Under the pieces are notes generated by a model. The model saw only the letters and a list, made by a program, of their open reading frames with translations. It ran no database searches and was not told where the DNA came from. The position numbers were made by a program, and so were the translations under genes. From Chaenocephalus aceratus (taxonomy: Eukaryota > Chordata > Actinopteri > Perciformes > Channichthyidae), in contig CM043790.1 of assembly GCA_023974075.1 (NCBI GenBank), positions 20,041,883-20,105,882 of the forward strand: a stretch of DNA of 64,000 nucleotides, given 5' to 3'. Positions 56,845-64,000 of this stretch are shown here, in pieces. Each line of letters opens with the position of its first letter. Position 1 is the first letter of the stretch.

Positions 56845-57494
56845 AGGCGGCACCCCGAAAACACATGAGCATCCAACACTGGAACGTGCTCTGGAGCTGG
56901 GGAACAGGGAACTTCCAGCTCCTTCATCGAGGAGAGGAGAGGAGGCTGTCAGGTCACCCGCTTCTTCTTCCTCGCCTGGTGGCTGAAAACCTTGGTCGGC
57001 TGCGCCTGAGCGGCCGCTGCCGGGACCGGAGATTTTCTTGGCTAGCTCCCTCTTACCTCGTGCCTGGGCTGGGGACTCGAGATGGGCTGCGGTCTCTGCT
57101 GCTTCGGTATTTTGAACCGGGCAGGACGTGAGACAGCGTGGGTGAAGGCCTGCCGCGGGACCATTGGAGGTGGCGGCTGGACCCTTCGGGGGAGACAGAG
57201 CTGGAGAGCCTCGTCTCCCTTCCTTTTTGACTCGCACCTCAGCTGCATTGAAGCTAGAGCGGAGCCAAATATGCCCTCGGGAACAATAGGCATTTTTCCC
57301 GGTCTGGAAGGTTGGTCAGGTTGAGCCACCTGGCTCTCTCCTGTACCACCATCATTCCCAGTGCTTTGCCAGTGGCTTGGACTGCACAGCGCTGCACACG
57401 GAGGCAAATGTCCGTGATCACTGCGATCGCGTCCCACATGGCAGGCTCAGGTCTGCTCGACATGTCCTCGCAAAGCTCCGCCTAGTAGGCGGTG

Positions 57495-58141
57495 TAAGGA
57501 AATATTTGTACTGTGAAGCTTAAAAGGGAAAATGTTTTATGTAGAAACTGTGAGCTGGATTTGGGGCCTGCTAACATGTGGCTTTTTGAGGACAAAGGGA
57601 GGTGAAGCAAGACCCCACTGTGGTCTCTGGAATGTAGGGGCCTGTGAACATTTGGTTTTGTGAGGACAAAGGAAGAGGGGGAAGGTGTGGAGTTGACATA
57701 CAGTCATCTCAGATCCCTGTGATAAGGAAGCTGAGCCACTGGGATTGGGGACTTAAGATGTGAGCTGTTGATGATAATTTGGGCAGCCAATCACTGGTCT
57801 GGAAGGGAGGCGCAGATAACTCCTCCTTGGGTCAGCGAGGTATATAGACAGGAACCCCGCTGTGTTCTGCCTCTCTCTTCTCGCGTCGCTGGGACTGGAG
57901 GTCTGGCGGCCTGTGGGCAGGAGCCAGGAGTAGGCCAAACTCCTGACATTATTCATATGATACGATATGGTTGTGTATGGTAATGTATTTGATTGTATTG
58001 CATTGTATATTACCATTAAAGTAGATTATTGTTAAACGGTTAATTGTATGCTCTGGATTCCTTCATGTAAGATAACAGCTTGTTGTAGGAACGCGAGGAG
58101 ATTTAAGAAAGCGGACGAGTTCTCCACTAAATCTCTTAACA
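57495..58141 (+). mobile_element. Solo LTR (647 bp) inserted in DIRS gag
   Basis: Begins TGTAAGGAAATATTTGTACT and ends ATCTCTTAACA, flanked by GCGG duplications (57,491-57,494 and 58,142-58,145). It has a TATA box (57,841-57,847) followed by a C/T-rich probable start region, and an ATTAAA signal at 58,015. Two diverged repeats (GGGGCCTG...TTTGAGGACAAAGG near 57,565 and 57,639) resemble enhancer duplications of retroviral U3 regions. No internal coding sequence, so it is a recombination-derived solo LTR of an endogenous retrovirus or Gypsy-type element. A 4-bp duplication fits either. Confidence 0.75.
57841..57847 (+). promoter_or_regulatory. TATA box of the solo LTR
   Basis: TATATAG lies 347 bases into the LTR and about 170 bases before the ATTAAA signal, the usual U3/R/U5 spacing. 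Confidence 0.45.
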
Positions 58142-59641
58142 GCGGTCAGCAACGAGGAGACGTTGAGTGCCCTGGCGGACAAAGCCGCGGCTTTATAGGC
58201 CCGTTCGGAAATCACTGACTGCCTTTGTCGGTAGCATGGGGTTCCTGCTTGGTGTCAAAGCCAGCCTCGGTTGGAGGTGGGTTGCCACCAGCGGTTCCAT
58301 GGGCGGCATGCGGAGCAGGCCGAGCCTCTCCATACCGTTACAGTCCAGGGAGGAGGCACCCTGGATTGGGGCCTTGTTGCTGAAGGAACGGTCTCTCCAC
58401 GAGACCGACACCTTGTCCAGCATCTCTGGAAAGACCGGAAGGAGCTGCCTCTTCGTCCTCGCTGCTTGGGGCAAGTTCTTCCCCTTGTAGCGAGATCTGG
58501 AGGTCTCCTTGGCCGCTTCAGGCCATGGGATGTCCAGCCTGGACGCAGCGCTGTGACACACGGCCTGCAAGTCCATGCTTAGGACGGGCGAAGCTGGTGT
58601 GCTCTCGCCCGGGGGAGCGGGCATCACTCCCGGCTTAGCAGCCTGAGCCGATGAAACGAAGATGTCATCCCCATCTGAGTCAGACAGGAGGAACTCAGAG
58701 GTATCCTCTTCGTCCTCCATGTAGTCCAACTCCAGGACATCCTCCGCGGGTGGAACCGAGCCCCAGCTTGACACAGCGCGGGGCTCCGCTCTCGAGGCTC
58801 TTGCCGCCACTGGGTCCCAGCCTGAAACGGCGTGGGGCTCCGGTTCAGCGGCTGTCGCTGTTGTTGAGCCCAAGTCTGACACAGCGCGGGGCTCAATCTC
58901 TGCGGCGGACGCCACCATGTCTTGATTGCCGGACGGCGAATCAGCGGACATGAGGGGGTCCTGTCCCGACAAGCTAGCTTGGCATGCTAACCTTCGGCGG
59001 AGGCTCTTCATGGTGAAGCGGGTACAATGCCCGCACGAGCCGGGGTTATCGATAGCCTCCCAGGTGTGTTCCAGCCCGAGCAGACCTGGTGTGAGTCTGT
59101 GCCTGAAATGTTAAACCCGCAGCCGCATAGCCGAGCCTCCGAGTCCCTGACTCCTCTGGTTTGAGGGAGAGAAGGGTCCATCTTCAATCGCCGGGGTGTC
59201 GGCGTGGAGTGGACACGCTAGTAACAGGTACGTTACTGAGAAAAAATCTAACCTTGCCGTTAGTCCGAAAGGAAAAAAGGCGACGGTGTAGATTTTATTC
59301 TTTAAAGAATATTAACTGGTGTGTTAATACCTTTTTTATCTCTGTCTCCTCTGGTGTGAGAGAGAAAAGAGAACGTCCTTGTTACCGTGGTGTCGGTGTG
59401 GAGGGAAGAACAAACTAGCAACAGGTATGTTACTTGCTTGAAGAAAAAAATCCAACCTTACCGTTATTTCGTCAGAAAGAACGGCGAGGCAGATTCCAAT
59501 ATTAACTGGTGTGTTAATATTGCTCAATCTTCTTGCAAAGCAAAAAAGTAACCGGCAAGCGCCCGTCGACCGGATGTTAGCTTGAGTTCAGTCTGTGGCC
59601 CGTTAAGCTAGCCCGGTTACTGATAAAATGAGATGTGCTCT

Positions 59642-59833
59642 GAAGCGAGAAGAGGTGTTTGAATGACGCTACGTCGTAGCGCAAGCTACTTAAAGGGTGG
59701 GTGGATTCCCTGACATTGACATCAAGATCACCAGCCAATCAGGATTGGCGTAATGAGATTGATGCTTCTGTTTGCATACGCGTTGAGGCGCATCCCATAG
59801 TGAGACATCGAACGGAGTGTTATGAATGAGAAC
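59642..59833 (-). repeat. DIRS copy 2 left inverted terminal repeat
   Basis: Contains GAAGCGAGAAGAGGTG...CCAGCCAATCAGGATTGGC...CATAGTGAGACATCG and ends GAATGAGAAC. The complement of AAGTAGCTTGCGCTACGACG in the other ITR includes a TTAAAG/TATA-poor promoter core, in contrast to the CTATAAG of copy 1. Confidence 0.85.
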
Positions 59834-61240
59834 TCCAGTGGAGTGTCTGTTTCGGATTTTCCTGTTTCTGAATTGTACAGTTGTGACAGTAAAAGCGACA
59901 TAACTCGCAATATAATTACATTTAAGAGTACTAAATAATTATGATAGCTTTAGTTGTATTAGCAGTCTAATGCACAGGTATCAAATTCCTGTTACAATTC
60001 TGGTCACATTTGGTTATATATATAAAAAAACTACAGAAATATACATTTATTTTTTAAAGCAATCTCGGGAATGGAAACGTGTGTGACATTTGAAATCTAC
60101 ACTTTTTTGTTGTTGTTGTTATTATCATGCACATAATAAGCATCTTATGAAACAGCAAGTCAAAAACATGCTGCTGTTTTGAAATGAAAAGGGTTTTCTA
60201 ACCCAATGTTAGCTCGGTTCTGCAACTGTCATTCCACATCTGTGAAACTCTTTCAGTCAGTGTGCCTCCTCCACTTTGTCTCTCTGACTGTGGGCATGTT
60301 GCATGAGTGTGTGTTGACTAATCGAGCACTCAAATACTTAGTTATGATAAAAGGCTGCGACACAATTTGGTGCATTATTATTGAAAAGAACAAGAACATG
60401 AGAAACAGTCACACAACCTTTGTTCAAGCCTTTTGATTTGTTGTTGCAACTTTTATGTTTTTGTAGTTTTTTGTGCAACATCAACACATAATAGGGAACA
60501 GACTTTTGCAAACAGTACTCGTCCATATGTATCAGGAGCACAACTTTTAGAAAAAATACACATATTGTGTTCAACATATGCGCACATGAGAGGGTCCAGG
60601 TGTTGGGTTTGTGTGTGTGTATTATATCTGTGCTGCAGCTGGCTCCCTGCTGTATGTTCCTCCTCACTGAAGCACTCGGACAGACCCCTTCAGCATGAAT
60701 TACTGCGGCCATTAATCAGACTAGCACAAATAGCTGTGTAACCCCTCCACAGTGCAGTTTTCTCGGTGGGGGCCACCAATGTTAATTGGATTTGATTGCA
60801 TACTGGTATGATACTGCACACAGAACATCTTAAGGTAATAATTACAGGATAGATAAATTGGTCCTGGCCCTGATCCTATAGTGTAGGCTGCACTGCAGCT
60901 GTAAGAACAGCATTATTTGCATTCAAGAGCAGTTCTGACTGAGATGTTACCTCTGACATTGCTAAGATTTACTATATCAATCTGCAATTGTCTTAATGTT
61001 ATTTTACAAATAAAAGGAAAGGGAAATATGTAGAAAGAGGTATGTATTTTCTCTGGGTTTTAAAAGATTTCATGAGATACATAAATACTTGTTTAGGCTC
61101 TATCATCTGGGTTGAACAATTAGTTTTAGGTTATCTTAATACAATATTAGAAAAACTAATATTTCACCTTTTTTCATAGGTATTATAGCATAAATATTAA
61201 CACATGTCTGTTTTTTTTCCTCAATCTCATATTCTTTTAA
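59834..61240. other. Non-coding stretch, no gene recognised
   Basis: AT-rich unique sequence. Short frames only, no element ends. Confidence 0.45.
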
Positions 61241-62412
61241 CCTGTTAAGCCCCGGGCCTGTTTTTCAGGTCTCAGGCTCGAAAATGACATTCCCAGAACA
61301 AATGACCATTATCTTCCCTTCTAAAAGGGTTAAATTAATAATCTTTTTTCTCAAAGCAAGGTTACACCTGTGAGTTGGATGTAGAAGTGTCAGAATCAAT
61401 ATAGATGTTTTTATTTTAAAGTAAATTCAGATTGAACACAGTAAAAAAATTAAAATGATTGTGTCCGTCCAAAAAAAGATTACTTATAGTGAAAACCACC
61501 CTTGAATGATGGGATGGTAGACTAAAAGCTTTAGGAATGCAAACTACAACATATAATAAGTACCCTGTATCAAGATTGATGCAAAACAAGTGAAATTTGA
61601 CCTTTTTAGAGAGATTTAGCACAAAAACCCCCACTTCTGGGGTCATTTGGGTGGATTTGACCTATCTCTGGCCCCCCTTGCTCGATTTTGCTGATTGACA
61701 TCTCTTTCTAACCGTCAGAGCCAATGGAATCGAGGGGAACTCCCACATACTCCTTATTTGGTAATGGGTGTGTGTGAGACTGCCGCATAGCCAAGACCGG
61801 AAGCTGCGATAACTCTGGTGGCTACCATTAGCAGCTAACATTTACTCTCCAATTTGTACATAAAAATGGAATTATGGATTATAAATAAAAACAATTATTA
61901 CACAGAAACATTATCAACCTATGGATTAACCGATTCAGCCGCATTTCTTCTCGTTTTAATGCCATTGAACAAGTCTTTTGATCAGATTGACAGCTACGGT
62001 GAGACGATCTCCCGTAAAAGCTCCGTAAAGGTACGTGTTGTGATGTCTGTGTTTGCTTCTCCTGTCAAGAGTTTGGATCACTCAGTGATGAGATATATAC
62101 CTAAATAATCTGTGGAACCTCAGCTTTAATCGGATATCTTGTATTTGCAGCTACGATAAGTAATAAGGGTACTTTTATCTTGAGTTCTGTGCTAAAGTGC
62201 GTTAGCATTTTTCGCTCAGGGGTCATTTAGATGCTTCTTATGAGACTTGTGTTTTGTTTTGGTAAAAATGGTTTGTATCGTCAGTTAGCTGAGATTATTC
62301 CCGTTAATCTGGTATAACACATCAATAGGTTCTTAAATATTAAGATCCCCTGAGACACAGTGTCGTGAAAAAAAAAAGGAACCGCCGAGGGGGACCTTGG
62401 GGCTTAACGGGT
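61241..62412. mobile_element. Candidate TTAA-flanked DNA element
   Basis: The left end CCTGTTAAGCCCCGGGCC and right end CCTTGGGGCTTAACGGG are complementary over about 13 bases. TTAA precedes the left end and TTGA follows the right, which would fit a decayed piggyBac-type TTAA duplication. There is no transposase frame; only a short frame (61,854-62,108) with no domain. A partial relative lies at 17,876-17,990. Confidence 0.4.
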
Positions 62413-63590
62413 TGAATTTAGGGCAGACGTGAGAAGCATTCCACTCACAGATAGTATGTTTCTAGTGTCTGTGTTATTTGAGTCATCCCAACCCCAGAAA
62501 TATTTCTGCACTGATCTTGCTCTCTTCTTTAATTCAAGTCTATTCCCATCGTTTTTCTTTTCACATGGCAACTCCGAAAATACATTACCTTTTGTGAAAC
62601 ATTGAATGTATACATTCACAAATGCCACAATTAAACACTTAAGCATTATAATGTATTCTTCCTTCTTATTCTTTTATGTTTTTTTTCCCGACCTCTCTCT
62701 TCAGATGTCACTCTGCAAAAGACTAAGTAGTCATTTTCTAAGAAGGGGTTATGGATAAACCCACTTTAAAAGCAAAATAACCTAGTGAACACTTCAACCC
62801 TAGACACTCAACATGATTTTGTAAGGATTATTTTTACTTGTCAGAAAAAATAATAAAGATCTACAACCTTATAACCTTGCTCCTCATGTGCCGGTATGTT
62901 TTTTTTGTTTTATTTTTACAGTAAGCCAAGGGAGCCATTCTTTGCGCCACATGTTGGGTTTGGTATTTCTTAGGCCAATCTCAATTGAATTGTTGCTGCT
63001 TCAGTGGTTCTCATGGCTGTCAAGTTAGAGCTCATACTCCCACAGCTCCCTCTGCCTTCTGGCAGAAAGAACAAACCAAATAAAGGGCTGTTCTTTTTTT
63101 ATGAAGCAACTTTCTAAACATAGTCTTTTTTTGTACCTTGTGTTAACGTCCTTTCAGTCGGTTGCACTAGCTGAGGCAATGTGCAGAGATTGGCTAATTT
63201 TTGCTTCACCTCTACTGAAGCTACTGCAGGTTCCCTGCATGGAAACAAGCTAAAAGGCAAGGCCAGGGAAAGGACAGGCCATCTGGAGTAGGATTTGTGT
63301 GGGGCTTGTGTAGTGCTCAGTGTTGTTGCAGACTGACTCTTTACAGTATTTGTGTGCAGGGTCATAAGTTGATCACATCCCCTGAGGGAAAAAATATTTT
63401 TTAGGATTCACGAATGGGCTGATGATATAAACTAATGAACACATTAATGTGAAGGTTCTGTGTGGAGTGATTTGACCTCTAATAGTGCTTTGGAGCTTTT
63501 GTTAACATAAAGAAAACCCGTGGACATATTTTTTTAAACTCAAGGATACACTGAGTGTTTATCCTTTGTTTGTTCATGAGAAAATTACAT
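62413..63590. other. Non-coding stretch, no gene recognised
   Basis: Unique-looking AT-rich sequence. No domain-bearing frames or element ends seen. Confidence 0.45.
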
Positions 63591-63597
63591 TGGGACA

Positions 63598-63790
63598 GGG
63601 GCGGACTGGCCATTGGGAATACCGGGAGTTTCCCCGGTGGGCCGGTGCTGTGCGTGGGCCGGAGGGCCACATTAAAAAAAATTAAAAATGAAAATAAAAA
63701 TTATATTTTTTGCCTAAATCCTACCGGCCCACATTTGTAAGTGTTCCGGCCCAGCCCAGTGGGCCACCCACACCCCACTGGGCTGGGCCG
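63598..63790. mobile_element. Short DNA-transposon copy (GGGGCGGACTGGCC family)
   Basis: Starts GGGGCGGACTGGCCATTGGG and contains GTGGGCCGGAGGGCCACAT and CCGGCCCAGCCCAGTGGGCC, with several internal complementary GGCC-rich words. The family resembles the fragments at 11.2 and 24.6 kb. Exact ends unresolved. Confidence 0.5.
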
Positions 63791-63844
63791 TTTTGATTGG
63801 CTACCTATGTTCTATCTATCAGATAGTTTCACTTTCACACATCA

Positions 63845-64000
63845 GGGGCCTCATTTATAACGCCGTGCGGAGGTTGCTTACGTAGTAGAAATGTTCCGAC
63901 ATTTTCCGATTCACCAAACATTGCGTACCGGCGAGGAAAGTGCGTACAGCACTTCCTACGCTGGTTTCCCTTTATAAATCACAATCAACTCGAAATGCGG
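63845..64000 (+). mobile_element. DNA-transposon end truncated by the window (GGGGCCTCATTTATAA)
   Basis: GGGGCCTCATTTATAACG followed by GTGCGTACAGCACTTCCTAC and TTTATAAATCACAATCAACT. GGGCCTCATTTATAA is a frequent terminus of a fish DNA-transposon family. The rest lies beyond the window, so the class is not assigned. Confidence 0.4.

Larger units (their letters stand above)
55260..59011 (-). pseudogene. DIRS gag, copy 2, split by two insertions
   Basis: From 59,011 down the frame is open for 272 codons (MKSLRRRLACQASLSGQDPL..., acidic DVLELDYMEDEEDTSEFLLS, then FPEMLDKVSVSWRDRSFSNK). A 647-bp LTR interrupts it after an LTAY-equivalent codon. It resumes with AELCEDMSS-like codons and CLRVQRCAVQATGKALG (57,254-57,463) and a P/Q/R-rich tail, then is split again at 56,844-55,675 by a MITE. 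A stop at the first insertion site replaces a Gln of copy 1. More complete than copy 1 before the insertions. Confidence 0.85.
52082..59833 (-). mobile_element. DIRS-type retrotransposon, copy 2, with two insertions
   Basis: Same family as copy 1 but on the opposite strand. The right end and its ITR are at 52,082-52,315, the ICR at 52,325-52,422, and the left ITR at 59,642-59,833 (ending GAATGAGAAC). Minus-strand order from 59.1 kb down is gag, RT, RNase H, YR. Two later insertions (55,675-56,844 and 57,495-58,141) split gag. Without them the element is about 5.9 kb. No target duplication is seen, as expected. Confidence 0.92.

Noticed and set aside
1..64000. tRNA, rRNA or other structural RNA genes
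   Set aside because: Scanning by eye for A/B-box-like and cloverleaf features gave nothing convincing. Retroposon tails present are of LINE/L2 type rather than tRNA-headed intact SINEs.

Overview
This is a vertebrate chromosome segment, almost certainly from a ray-finned (teleost) fish. It has no bacterial-style gene organisation. It is AT-rich non-coding DNA loaded with the transposable elements typical of fish: hAT, PIF/Harbinger, DIRS and Ngaro-like tyrosine-recombinase retroelements, Ty3/Gypsy, LINE tails, MITEs and GT/AAT microsatellites. I see no complete host protein-coding gene. One short splice-flanked open exon (50,432-50,506) suggests that at least part of the window is intronic sequence of an unidentified host gene.

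Layout. 1-11.6 kb: mostly unique non-coding DNA with small elements, including a 691-bp MITE with perfect 56-bp terminal inverted repeats (3,216-3,906) and a MITE interrupted by a LINE/SINE tail (about 8.9-9.6 kb). 11.7-15.9 kb: a rearranged minus-strand Ngaro-like element. It keeps an open 303-codon tyrosine recombinase with all catalytic residues, a gag zinc-finger remnant and an RNase H scrap, but no reverse-transcriptase core; it also holds two GC-rich minisatellites. 16.5-17.7 kb: an internally deleted hAT element with a perfect 8-bp target duplication. 18.2-19.8 kb: a second hAT-like repeat with another element inserted inside its GT microsatellite. 20.5-24.2 kb: a minus-strand Ty3/Gypsy element with one full LTR, RT/RNase H/integrase remnants, and its 5' half deleted. 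26.5-35.9 kb: largely unannotatable unique DNA with a few LINE and other repeat tails.

36.0-47.65 kb is an 11.7-kb PIF/Harbinger transposon with TTA target duplications. It contains a three-exon Myb/trihelix-like accessory gene (+), a convergent, decayed transposase gene (-) that is itself split by a 1.3-kb element, and, deeper in, a 5.5-kb DIRS element (41,239-46,755). A second DIRS copy lies in opposite orientation at 52,082-59,833 and carries two later insertions, a hAT-like MITE and a solo LTR. Both DIRS copies show the diagnostic layout: inverted terminal repeats plus an internal complementary region equal to the joined element ends. 59.8-64 kb is again mostly unique, with a TTAA-flanked candidate element (61.2-62.4 kb) and two DNA-transposon ends at the window edge.

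Functionally the coding material is nearly all transposition machinery: two unrelated tyrosine-recombinase lineages (Ngaro-like and DIRS), DDE-type transposase remnants (hAT, Harbinger) and one integrase (Gypsy). Most genes are broken. The best-preserved reading frames are the Ngaro-like recombinase, the DIRS recombinase of copy 2, and the Harbinger Myb-like gene.
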